Assembly: GCA_013397695.1 (NCBI GenBank)
Contig: VYZI01000127.1
Span: 1,832,860-1,896,859 of the forward strand
Reading direction: 5' to 3'
Length of the DNA: 64,000 nucleotides
Origin: Centropus unirufus
Taxonomy: Eukaryota; Chordata; Aves; Cuculiformes; Centropidae
Position 1 is the first letter of the stretch. The number at the start of each line of letters is the position of its first letter. The notes beneath the pieces were generated by a model that saw only the letters and a program-made list of their open reading frames with translations, was not told the DNA's origin and ran no database searches. Below are positions 37,874-49,156 of this stretch, in pieces. A program made the position numbers and the translations under genes.

Positions 37874-40800
37874 TCAATATCGTACTCGTGCCAAGTTAAA
37901 CACACAAACCACATCACTTACCTAGGCCATAGCTGTTCTCCAAAAAATATTCCTTTGAAAACACAAGTTATTTCATAACTCTGTTTTAGCTCTTCTCAAC
38001 AGCACATGTTTCTTGCAAACGTAGAGGTTCAATAATTCAATTATGCTAGCTAGCACAGGAACACAACAGGAGAATGAATATACAGAGAAAGAAAATAAAA
38101 GTTTCCAGTTTATTAATCACCAAACTGCTCTTTTCCACGTAAAGCAACAAATCAGAACAAATCAGAGATGATCTATAGTTGCTTCTAAAATCTTACACAC
38201 TACTGCTAAGCCAGTAAAGCATTCCTCACAACATTTGTTGCTTTGCAGGCTGACCAAGCCTTTTTTACAGGAACTTCTAAGTCCAGCAGCAATTAGGCCC
38301 TGGTCCTGTGGACTACACTATGAAAAATAGGATGGCTACAGATTTATGCTTAGTGCCGCATTCAATTTTTAATTGAACTGTGTGAGTAGTGGCCATGACA
38401 GGACCCTGTGCTAAACTATGGAACGGATGAATACTCATTTTCCTAACTTCCTCCAGACACTGATAATTTGTGTATAACACTGGGATATGTTTGATTCTGT
38501 TGATTGGGTTTGGTGGTTTTTTTAATGGCTAGCACGAATTTTTAGGCTAGCCAAATAGTCTCCTGTCTTACAGATAAAGAACACCCCACTGTCAGAACAA
38601 ATAGCTAATTGTTTACCTGCAATGACTCCACTGTGCCTGATTCTCAAGGATATTCACTGGGACAATGTTATCAAAACAGGTGTTTTGCCACCATGACCTG
38701 ACTCACCCTATCATTGCAGAAGGTGATCCTTTCAGACATGCAGTTTTGTCTTCACTGCAAAGGGAAAACAGGGCAGCATGCAGGATTAAATAATGCCATG
38801 CCAAGACTTCAAAGGGGGCTAGAAGACATCCACTCCTTTTGCTTATGCTGTCTGTAAACTAGTCTTGAAGCTACCACAGGCTACTTCAGTTGAAGCCATT
38901 AAAAACAAGAGGAGTGTTTACACAGAGCAGAACATGGCACTTGCTTAGCAGCTGATTAGGACAGCTTCCAAAATGCTGCAACCATTTAATGCCAGTCTGC
39001 TTGCTTCAACATAGTCCTCATCTGCGTTGGTTTACAGCAACATATTACAAAGGAACGAACAAGGGAACACTCAGCCAAACCTTACTCACCCGAGCATTAG
39101 CATATCTACTGAATCATATTTTGAATTGTTTTCAGATACACTTAAGTTTTGTTTCAAAAGAGTCCTTTGTTTACCATCTGGAAGTTTTTGGACCACAGGT
39201 TTTCAAGCTGATGTTCTTGCTGAGGGTTAACTGCACATCTGCTAAGGAAAGCCAGCTGTTCTTATGAATAAAAGAATCCTATTTGAAAATATAATTTAAA
39301 TAAGCAGGCTTTTTCATTCCCACTGGAAGTAGAGGGCAAGGACTGAGTGAAGTTGAGTCCAAGAAAGAGGTAGGAAAAGGTGTTTTAGTTTTAGTCTTCA
39401 TTTCTCAATATCCTTTTCCATTTTAATTCTCCATAGATTACATTAATTCTCTTTTCAGACAAGTATGATTTAAATTGGCAAGTGATATTCCTGCCTTATC
39501 TAAACCCATAGGCACTATCTCATTTTCCCCCTCTGTCCTGTAAAGGCAAGAGAGCAGCTGAGTCGACATCTGGCAGCCACCAAGGTCAACCCACCACAGG
39601 AGAGGAATAGCCAGCCTGTTTTGTAGAGTCAGTAAAGACTACTAACTGCCATAAGCCATACTTACTGCAATGTATACGGAAAAATGTTTCCCCTTAGCTC
39701 AGGGAAGAATACCAGATAAGATAACAAACTATTTTACCTGACCATAAAATAATTTCAGCTAAACTCCTGAGGGCAACACTCTCGAAGTTATTTTTATTGC
39801 TTAAAAAAAAAGCAACAAACACTCACAAGAAAACAAGCCATCCAAATACATCAAACAAACAAGAGGGATGCTCTACAAGTGTTTTACAGTCTTGAACACT
39901 GTCCCTCAAATCATTTGATTCTAACCATGAATTAAACAGCATTGGTTTGATATTCATCCATTGAAATGAATCTAAGGATAACCTATCTTGCATTGTCAGC
40001 AATATCTTTGTTTCCCTTTCAATTGCAAAGCCAATAAAATTACTTGCGTAAGACAAGAACTCCTCCCCCATTCATCATTGATAGGTAAATTACTCAAAAC
40101 CAAAAGCACCTCCAGTAGAAGGCTGGCACTGTGCATTGAGGAGGAAATAGACTATTTTCAAGAATATACTCAACTATAAAGACAGGAATGAAACTATGTC
40201 AGAACAAAAAAGTGGTATCTTGCAACTGGTGTAATCTTGTCTTGGCTTTAGCAGTTGCAACTCCATATAAGCAGTTCTGTCCACCGGTCAAAAATGAAAG
40301 GATAAAATACTTGCTTCCATCTAACTGTCCAGCACACTTACTGCTCGCTCACTGCAGCCGAGTACGTTACCAATAAGTCATCATTTAATACTTCAGTTGA
40401 TCAACATTCTCTCATTTTTACTAAATTTAAAGTGAGCTCAACCATTGTGGGAGGTTCTACACCCATTCAAGATTGCTAAACAAAAGGCTGAGGCATGTTC
40501 CCGCAAGGAAGTTCTTCGTAACCCACACTTGGAACTTTTTTTAAAGCTACTGGAATTACTCCTTCTTGATTAGATAAGGAACACTCACATGAGATTTCAT
40601 GGCAACAGGTATAGGAATAGTGGTGAGACATCAGGTGATAGAATTTTCTGCCTTTTACAGAGTGCTAAGAACTCTAGTTTATAACCTCTAATCTCAGTAA
40701 ACTAACTGAAGCTTAAACCTTATTACTGAAAGGAATCCTACAAGGATTACTAACAAGTTATTCAGTCAAAAATATATTACAAGACCTGCATTATAGGAAA

Positions 40801-41879
40801 CCAGAGAAAAGAAAGCATGTTATTTAGTTATACAGGTTAGTTTTCAACTATTCGGCACCAAGCTTACATTTATTTTGGCAACTAAAATAATTGTTTTCTG
40901 TATTAGAAGAGGAAAAATAGCAAACAAGTCCAGAAAGGGGTAAGCCTGACAGAAATTTGACAGAAATCTGTAAATGGACTCTGCGTATAAGAGAGAAAGT
41001 AGCTTCATTTAGAGCAGATCTATTGTTCTACTTTCTGAAGTTAACTTTATTATCTCCTTGCTACCTTAAAAGCAGCAGTGGAAATAAATGTTTTCCTTTA
41101 TATATATAGACTTGGGTCACAGAGGCCAACTAAATATTGATTTTACCATAGCAGAGCTGGGACCAGAACTTAATTTCAATGGGCCACACAGTGCTTTATG
41201 AATTGCTTTAGAAATATTTTGTGTTACAAGGTATTAAACCAGTTATGAACTTTTAAAAATAATCTAGAGGTTGACAGGATTGAGCTGTACCCTTCTAGCA
41301 GGGGGAAAGCACAGCTGAGAAAAAGAGAATCTTAAAGGCTGCTCTTCAGTAGCCCAGGAAACCCAGCGGGACACCCTTTTGACCTGAGGCAGGCTGTCCT
41401 GAAGCCCTGCTGTTGGGGGACAGCTCAGGGGCAACCCCGTAAAAGTGCTGGGCTGAAACCAGTCGCCAGCACAAGAAGGGACAGGCAGGGACACGACAGC
41501 ACAGGCTATTTCTTTAAGAGGTTAGTCCTGTAGGTAAAAAACCCGATACACTCCCTCCTAACCAGCTTACCCGAACAGTGGGAAGTGGTCTTTGACATGG
41601 TCACTGCTCCAGCACCTGCCCAGCCCTCTTTGCCCCCCAGGCACACAACTGCACACTGCGTCCATGCCCTGTAAAAGTGTCTCCCAGGCCCCAAATTCGA
41701 TCCAGAATGCTTAAGCAAACCAGAACAACATTTTGCTTAAAGAAACAGGGGATGCTTCATAATTGCAATATGAAATCCACACTTTAGTGGAATTGAGCAA
41801 GACAGGTACGCCCATCCTGCTTCCATCTGCACGAGGGATACTAAACACTGTTTTAACTCAAATACTACAAAAAGCTTCC

Positions 41880-42420
41880 AGAAGTGCCGTGTGCCACGTT
41901 TGATCTGGGCAGACAAGGGGAAAAGCTGTTGTCTGCCGCCCCTTCTGCACAACACAAGTCAGCCACATTGCCAAACTTGTGTGGAAAACCCTTGAACCAT
42001 TTGTTCCCCACTATCCCAAATGCTATGGGATTCCTGCCGCACAAGCACGCCTTTTGCTCGCTGTGAAGCTCGGCTGGGGAATCACCACAATTCCCTTTCT
42101 CAGCCGCTCGCTCCGTGAGGCTTAGAGCACGCTCCACCCGGGCGCCACACGAATTAGGTCACATAGCAGACCACCCCGCTGCCAATTCCTGCCCTATTCA
42201 TCAGGGACGAGGGCAGGAAGCATATGGAGCCCTCCAGTTAAGGGTCAGAACATTGCAGTGAAAACATGAAAGTGAAGCGGCGGCGGGTTATGCACTGGCC
42301 AGAAGGAACTTGGTTTCTCCATACGGCACAAGTGAGTCATGGGCACCACTCCGGCCAATACAATGCAGAGGGCACAGCCTACATCCCGCAGCGAAAGGCT
42401 CCCCTACGGTTTACAAAATA
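41880..42420. promoter_or_regulatory. CpG-enriched patch with AP-1 and CCAAT motifs
   Basis: By eye I count roughly 24 CpG dinucleotides in about 540 bp, far above the surrounding intron. They include a CGGCGGCGG block near 42278-42287. A perfect AP-1 consensus TGAGTCA lies at 42333-42339, a GCCAAT box at about 42354-42359 and an Ets-like AGGAAG at about 42215. It is about 4 kb downstream of candidate exon 1B and inside the UTRN intron. It may be an internal promoter or enhancer of either strand. The CpG count is manual, and no transcript start is visible. Confidence 0.4.
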
Positions 42421-42831
42421 GGCTACAAGACGAAGGAAAATTATTTTGCACTCTTTCAGTATGCATGTGTATTTAATACACAAAGGAAAAGTTTTAAAGA
42501 AGTCCTTCCGAACCTGAAACACCGTTCATGTGAAGATTGGAACCGTGACCCTGTAATACAATGCAAGTGCTGTGTAATCTTTTCTTATACATTTCATCTA
42601 CAACTATACTGCATTTCAGAACATACTTCACCTCCTGCCAGAAAGGAAATACACAATTTTCATGTGTTGAAAGCTGGAATTGTTTCAAACCGAAAACACC
42701 AACCAGATTTGAGCTCCAGCACTGCTCTAAGCAAACGAACCAAGGGCTTCACAACTGCTTACAGCAACATGAAGATGACAGTAAATACCATTTTTAGCAT
42801 TGTAACAGCTTGCAGTCTCATGATAAAATAA
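42310..42831 (+). other. 173-codon open frame on the antisense strand, coding status doubtful
   Basis: An ATG-initiated frame of 173 codons starts within the CpG-enriched patch and runs on the strand opposite UTRN. I recognise no domain, signal peptide or membrane segment, and it is moderately Cys- and Lys-rich. The 5' end lies in the GC-rich patch and the body in ordinary AT-rich intron. Its length is somewhat unusual for AT-rich intron, but a frame like this is expected now and then in 64 kb. It could be a first exon of an antisense non-coding RNA or pure chance. Confidence 0.15.
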
Positions 42832-45800
42832 TTCAAGCTGCTATCAGTGTATATGCCTTGCAGGAACACTGATAAATCCCTCCCCACCTGAAAGGAAGCT
42901 TCATTTGTAGGCAAGTACTCTTAAGATTGCCAGAGGAAAGCTATCAGAGCAAGAAGGGACACCTGAATTAGGACAGTAACTAAACACAGGGTTTCAAAAG
43001 GTGTTGTGTCAAACTTTATTTGTAAAATGCTTCAGTCACATCATGGTCATTGTTTCCTACCGCTATGAAAAAAACATGCTTTTTAAATCACTGGGGTAAG
43101 GGGATGCGCCAGCAATTAGCTCACACAATAGAATATGAAGTGATGTCTTCCTTTGCTTCTGTTGACAACTGTATGAAAAAATAACAAAATACGTAGTGGC
43201 ATACTGTTAGGATGCTATCGTAGATTATTCAATTACTGCAGAGTGCTTTACTGGCTTCAGGAGTTGACACTTTAGAGACAGTGCCACAGGACAGTGCTTT
43301 TCAGAAGGTTTCACAGAACTCTCCCTAATACAGGGTAACTGGCCTCCCCTCAAATTGCACCACAACATTCATCTGGGTAATGAAGTAACTGTGGTAGAGA
43401 AAATTCTAAAAATAATCACACGAAATGCTGCTACACTAGTAGAATATGGGTATATGGAAATAAAAATACAAAGTAGCCCAATGGTTTTCCTGGAACACGT
43501 TCAGAAGTTTTCCTGGAAGAATATAAATTATCTCCCTTGACATCCAACAGCAATGGATGAGACAGCCCATTTACTTGATGAAGTGAAGACCATACAGAGA
43601 TCCAGCTTTGGCTCCGGTTAGGCACCACACAGCCTACCAATGCCACCACACTCCTAGCACCTATCACTGACTTGAGAGGTCAGAAGGTTATTAAGATTTT
43701 AGATATTTATAAAGAAGGACATCCCACTGCTAGATGAGCTAACTCATTATTTAGTACGGTTCATGTTATAAACTAATCTGACTAAACATACTCATGCTGT
43801 TTAGGCCTCAGAGAACAGAAGAGTCTTATCAAAGTTGGCTTTACTTAAGCTAATTCATTTATAATGCATTCACACACACTTTATCAGATATGAGCTTCAA
43901 CCTCCCTTCCTCCTGACCCACTAAGTCTCACAAGAAGCCAACCAAGAAAACCAAAGCTGCAGCTCTACCAACACTGCAGCATTTACAGGCAAATAAATCG
44001 CCCTAAACCTTCTAGCGAGTGAGCTGCCCACAGGAGATGCTGCCTAAATTTCTCAGAAGTCCTTGTTATTTTCATTCTGGATCTGTGTGAAAAGCAAAGG
44101 ATTTGAAGAAATGATTACACACATACTCCTCCCAACTTTTCCACCACTGCATCACTGAAAAATCTGTCCTCTGAAGCCAAGAAAGGTTCACACCCCCCAC
44201 ACCCTGACATCATTTATCTTCAGTTTCTCATCTGCCCTTCCATGCCTCTCTCCTGCCGTTTTTTTTCAGGTTTCTTTGCTTTCCTCTTCTTTGTGTACTT
44301 TCAACACAAGCCCTTCCAGTGACAGCCATAACTCCCTCACAGCCCCCAAATAGAGTATTAAAAAAGGGAGGATTGAGCAAGCAGATGACTAGTTGAGACA
44401 CTCTCCTGGAAAGTAAATGTTAATTGTACAGTTCTACACTTCAAAGAGTTAAGAACACTATAATGCAATGAATTTCCTGGAAAAATCATGCTGCTAGATT
44501 AAACTTTTATAATTGCAATACACATGCTTTTAAAAAACAGAAGGCTTGGCTTATAGGGAATTAAACAGGCCTTAAGAAATAGTCACTAAGCACCTGGTGC
44601 TCAATCACGTAACTCACCTGAGTAAGCAAGTAGCAGCTACTCCACTAGGAGATCTACACCTTAGCCTAGCCCCATTTAGGGCAGGCGCCATCAGAGAAAT
44701 CATCCATACACACAGATGGATATCAAATAGTATCTGTGTACACACCAGCACTTACACATTAAAAACACTTGAAAGAAAAAAAAATCTAAACAAGATTGCT
44801 CCCCCCAACACTGTCCCGCTTTAGAGGTTTCACAAGTTCAGCATTCATCAGTTAATTGCATGACTGGTTATAACACTTGCCCCAAGTTTATGCTCTTCTA
44901 AAAATATAAAATTAAAAAAAGAAAGGAACAAACCTCAGAAATAGCTCTAAGAACCCCACACTGATACACAGAGCCAGAACAAACATTTCCTCTGAACAAC
45001 ATCTCAGGTTAAAAACCCAAACCGATTTCCTCCTACTTCCAACTTTCCAAGAGTGATCAAATGCAGCTGTACCCCATTAGCAGGTCAAATGCAGATTTTG
45101 AAGAATACCAGATCTGAGCCATAACTTAGTGAGCCCTCCAGAGTCATAAAGAACTAACTCCACTCACACTGAGTTTTGACATGTCAGTTTGAACACAACT
45201 TGCACTGGGCCATAAAGGAAGTTTCTGCTTTCAACTAAACTGGCACATGTCCAAATCCACGTCATTGTTCTAGAAACAAGCATAGAAGAGACCGGAGTCC
45301 CAGCCCATATTTTTATTCCAAAGTTAGCCATTACACTGCTACGCCTTAAGATTCTAGTTTCTCTTTCTAAAAATCCCCTATTCAGACTCCCACTTTAAAC
45401 TAAAAATACAAATCAAACAGACAATCTGTTGATCAGTAGGTTCTGCACCCATGAAGTTCTGACACTTATTCACAAAATCAGCCCCCATCTGTCAGTGACT
45501 ATCTAATCAGATATTCACAGGTACTAGTAATTCTCAAATTGCCTTTTGCATGCCAATCTATATCATTTATCCCTGGTCACAAACCAGCAGGAATAGTCAA
45601 TCCATGACATTTCAATTATGGCAGGTGGGAAACGATGGCAGAAAAGAGCAAAACATCGACAGTTTCTTCATCTCCAAAGCACCCCTCCTCAAAACATTTC
45701 CTTTCAAATTACAGGAAGTATTGCTCCCTGGAGATACCACCAAAATGGAAAAAAGTGTGCAGGGTGAAGGTGCTGCTCTAAGTAGGTACATTCAAAAGTT

Positions 45801-46226
45801 CCAAAAAGACACTGTAAGCACAACTGTAGAGAATCAAAACACAGCTAAGTTGTGGAAGCACCACAACTTAACCGATAAAAAAGGGGGGGAATTAAAACTT
45901 GCTATGAAACAGAGCGGCAATGAAACTTAGGACATGAGAAGGCTACAGTACCATAGGTGAAAGGGAAGCCCACGACAAGCATTACCAAGAGGATCTTGCA
46001 GCTGCAGGCGCAACGCAGCCAGGGCACTCGCAGGACACGCAATGGAGCAGTACCGTAACAGCATTTCCCTGGGCTGTTCCCAGCCATGCCTTCCACAACC
46101 TGCTCCTCTTGGAGTCAGGGAGCACAAACATATTTAAGCAGCTTGCATGAGGTGTAGAAGATAACCCACAAGGCTGGATCCTTCTATCCACCATAGCCCT
46201 GAAAGCAGAGGTAAGCATGCACTCAC

Positions 46227-46320
46227 CAGGCAGAGGGTGGCTGCTCTGCCTCTCAGTATCCCGAGGCACACCAAGCTGGTAGTTTTTCCACACAACTTTT
46301 TTGGCTGTTTCACCGCTCAT
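46227..46320 (-). CDS. UTRN: Candidate utrophin-B first coding exon (exon 1B), 31-residue alternative N-terminus
   Basis: On the minus strand an ATG at 46320-46318 (A at -3) opens a frame of exactly 31 codons plus one G. A strong GTGAGTGC donor (46226 to 46219) follows. The peptide begins MSGETAKKVVWKNYQLGVPR and ends SSHPLP. The extra G plus the AT that begins the exon at 22389 makes GAT (Asp), followed in frame by EHNDVQKK. An in-frame TAG lies upstream (46377-46375) with no ATG between, so the start is well bounded. Known: utrophin has a second promoter in the large intron before the first common exon, giving isoform B with its own N-terminus of 31 residues by my recollection; it is expressed mainly in endothelium. 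Inferred: this is that exon, from strand, position, phase, donor and length. I cannot recall the mammalian 1B peptide for comparison. The spliced-out intron would be 23,837 bp. Confidence 0.8.
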
Positions 46321-46520
46321 GATCAAGCACACTCTTTGAAAAACAGGAAAGTGAAGATGCAGAGGAAGTACACGCTAGTACCTACGCAAGAACTGCATGC
46401 TGGGATTCAAGGGGGAGGGAAGCACTGGTTTTCCTCAGAGGGTTTGACACATTCAGCCACACAGTGACTGACAAAACCATTCAGGAAACAAACCTTTAAA
46501 AGGCTTCAACATAAACAGAC
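46321..46520 (-). promoter_or_regulatory. Candidate 5' UTR and promoter of utrophin-B
   Basis: This is the segment immediately 5' of the candidate exon 1B start codon. On the plus strand it shows Ets-type GGAA cores at 46345-46350 (AGGAAA) and 46361-46369 (AGAGGAAGT). A TATA-like TTTTAAA lies at about 46495-46502, reading toward the gene on the minus strand. There is no CpG island. Ets, AP-1 and GATA factors have been reported to regulate the mammalian utrophin B promoter. The motifs here are short and common, so the promoter call rests on position next to the exon and the transcription start is unknown. Confidence 0.4.
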
Positions 46521-49129
46521 TTCAGGCTTGAGACTTTTTCTCTTTAAAAAACAGATTAATACACAGCTTTGCTACTTCTTATGAAAACAGAAGGACACTC
46601 CAGCTTTCAAAGCACCAGCAAGTTAGATTCCATGTACAGAAAACAGGAAAGAAGGTAGCAATTTCCCTTTTCTGTTCAAGCCAACCTCTCTGATCAAATA
46701 CCATATTCATATTTGAAATCCTAAATACTTTTAGCATTTACTTTGCTGAAAGCTTGCAGTATTACCATAGCACCTATTCGACAGATTTGATAGAATGTGA
46801 AACCAGACCAAGTCTGCAAGATGAGTGAGCACCCAACATCATCTAGTGGCATTTCAAAATAGCATGAGAAAATTTTAATGCAGGGCTTCAACAAAAGAGG
46901 AAGCTCTGAAAATAAACCTCCACATCAAAAATCATAAACTCTTAAGCGTGCCATTTCTATTGTGCAGCAATTCCAAACAAGACAAGTCTACAGCCCAGTA
47001 AAACAGAGTTAAAAATAAAAGACAAAGATAGCAGAGTTCTTTTACAAGTGGGCCTTCAAACTGTGTTTACCACCAACACAGAAGGGGAATTCAATCCCTT
47101 GAGATGCTGTTGCCAACTTCATAATCAAATTGAGGACACTTAATTCTGAAGTCTTGAAAGACATGATTACAGATTACGTGCTGTATGACACTGAACTGTA
47201 CAACATCCCAATAGCCACAGAAAAGTAACACAAAGGGAAATTAACTATAAAAGTAGTAGATGGACTATGATCCAGAGGAATTGTACCTAGAATAATTGGT
47301 TTCAAAAGCAGAAAGGCAGATACTATTTGATTTGTCTATGCCATTACAAAGTTGCTCCAAATACAGCTTTTCTCTCTTCAGTAATATTCAGCTAAGACAG
47401 CTTACTGCATTACATATCAGACAGGCAACTGGGAAAAAAAGATAATATAAGATTTATTTCTCTAAATTTTACTGGGAGCAGGACTTTGTCTTGCTTTGGC
47501 TTGTGGGATGGTTTTGGATTGGTTTTCTTTCAATTTTAAGAATTTCTTAAAGTCTGAAAAATACCCACAAAAGGAGTTTTGTTTCTGTGAATAAAGACAG
47601 CCACACACTCAGGGAGCTAAATTAGACATTTGTATCCAAACATTTCTGTGAATCATGTAAACAAGAGTAACAGGGAAAGGTAACAAAGTTTTAAAGCTAG
47701 GATATATATTTTAGAAGCAAACATCAACAATTCATTTTGCCATAGCAAACGCAAACCTTACTGTGCCAAGTACTTCACAAGCACCAAGAACAATGCCAAC
47801 TCCACCAAGCACATAATGGCAATTAGCAGGCAGCCACACACTCACCAACAGCACCTGACCTCTTTTCAGGTCTTGACAAGACTGGTTTGCATTCCCTAAG
47901 AGCACCCTCCTGTTGATCCCCTACATCTCACCTACAGCAGACAGTCCCCAACACTCCAAGATAAGGCCCACACACAAATTAATTTGGACTCTCTATCAGA
48001 CACTTGCCAAGACTGAAGGATAGATAAAAGCTTGGGGAGTTCCCTAGGTTGTTACAACACTGCTGGGTTTCCCCACTAATCAATAAGAAGGGTATATAAT
48101 CAGTGAGAACAGTTAGAGCAACACCAGAGGTTTGAGCCCCCCTCACTCTTTTGCACTCAAGCATAAAGATATTGGAGAGGCTGAGGGAATTCAGAGCCCT
48201 CAGAGAGCCTCTGTTGCCCAGCTTTGCCTACCAGCGGCAACTAAATAATGTGCATTAAAGAAACCACCTGCATCAACAGTATATTTCAGTTTGAAAAGCT
48301 AACATTTCAATAATATACAGTAAGAATGATGTCTAAATTAAAGGGAAGAAGAGTGGCTTAATTTAAACAAGTACATTTCTTGCATAAATGGAGATACACT
48401 GGTTTATATTAATTAGTTTCACATCAGAACCTATCTGCAGGGGAGCTAGACTTAAGATGACAGGAATAATTTAAGCCAGATTTTTCAATAGTAAGCCCTC
48501 TGCCAAATTATAAAGTATTGAGTGTGAAATCCATACATTAACCACAAGAGTTGATAAGCAAGAGAGTAACAGGCGCTTCTGCGGAAAGCAATCTCCGAAG
48601 AAGGCAAACAGGATTTTTGCTCTTTAAAACAAACTCAAGAGGTTCAACAGACTAGCACTCTCTACCATAAACTACTTCATTCATTAGGAGAAGATGGTCT
48701 CACTACTGAATTCAATAGGCCATTTATTTAGCAGCTCTGACTGGAGTATATGCCCTCTTTTATTCACTGTAGTGTTGACAGCAGTAATCAAATTTTGTAC
48801 ATACCACTGGCTCTATTATAGTTCAACAGCAGCTGGCTGACTGCCTAGCCTTCTTATCATAAGATAAAAATGACCAAACAGGCCAGCTGAAACTACAGTG
48901 GAAAGAGTGAAGCCTAAGCAGACATCTAGTAAGTAGAAATGATGGTTTTATGTTAAAACATGAAAAACAAGGATAGACTCAATACATGAGATTTTAAGAG
49001 TTTTGAGAAGGACTGGAGCTTAGATGGCAACCCAGTTCTGGTAGAAGAGACTGTCTGAATGCCACACAAGAAGTGCTATCTATCAATAGCTCAATCCACA
49101 AGGCAGGGAGCAGGAAAGTGAAAAAGCAT

Positions 49130-49156
49130 GGGGGGCCACCGGGGTGGCGTGGGGGG
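49130..49156 (+). other. G-rich cluster, possible G-quadruplex
   Basis: Runs of six, four, two and six G occur within 27 bases on the plus strand (49130-49135, 49141-49144, 49146-49147, 49151-49156). The spacing is compatible with a quadruplex if a long run is split or a two-tetrad form is used. No associated gene feature is visible. Confidence 0.4.

Larger units (their letters stand above)
22390..46226 (-). other. UTRN intron between candidate exon 1B and the first common exon (23,837 bp)
   Basis: For the B isoform this is the first intron, from the GTGAGT donor at 46226 to the CTCTCCAG acceptor at 22390. It also forms part of the larger A-isoform intron. It holds CR1 pieces near 28.3, 30.0-30.7, 36.0-36.5 and 37.4-37.9 kb and a CpG-enriched patch at about 41.9-42.4 kb, listed separately. 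The rest is AT-rich sequence with short homopolymers, a (CCA)n run at about 32824-32839 and a (CAT)n run at about 34708-34720. I recognise no coding exon in it. Confidence 0.75.

Noticed and set aside
41737..42137. Minus-strand frames in the CpG-rich patch as the utrophin-B first exon
   Set aside because: No good donor in the phase needed to join the exon at 22389. The frame at 46227-46320 satisfies phase, length and donor.
45902..46127. Minus-strand frames just below candidate exon 1B as part of the coding exon
   Set aside because: They lie past the GTGAGT donor and have no recognisable motif, so they are intronic read-through frames.
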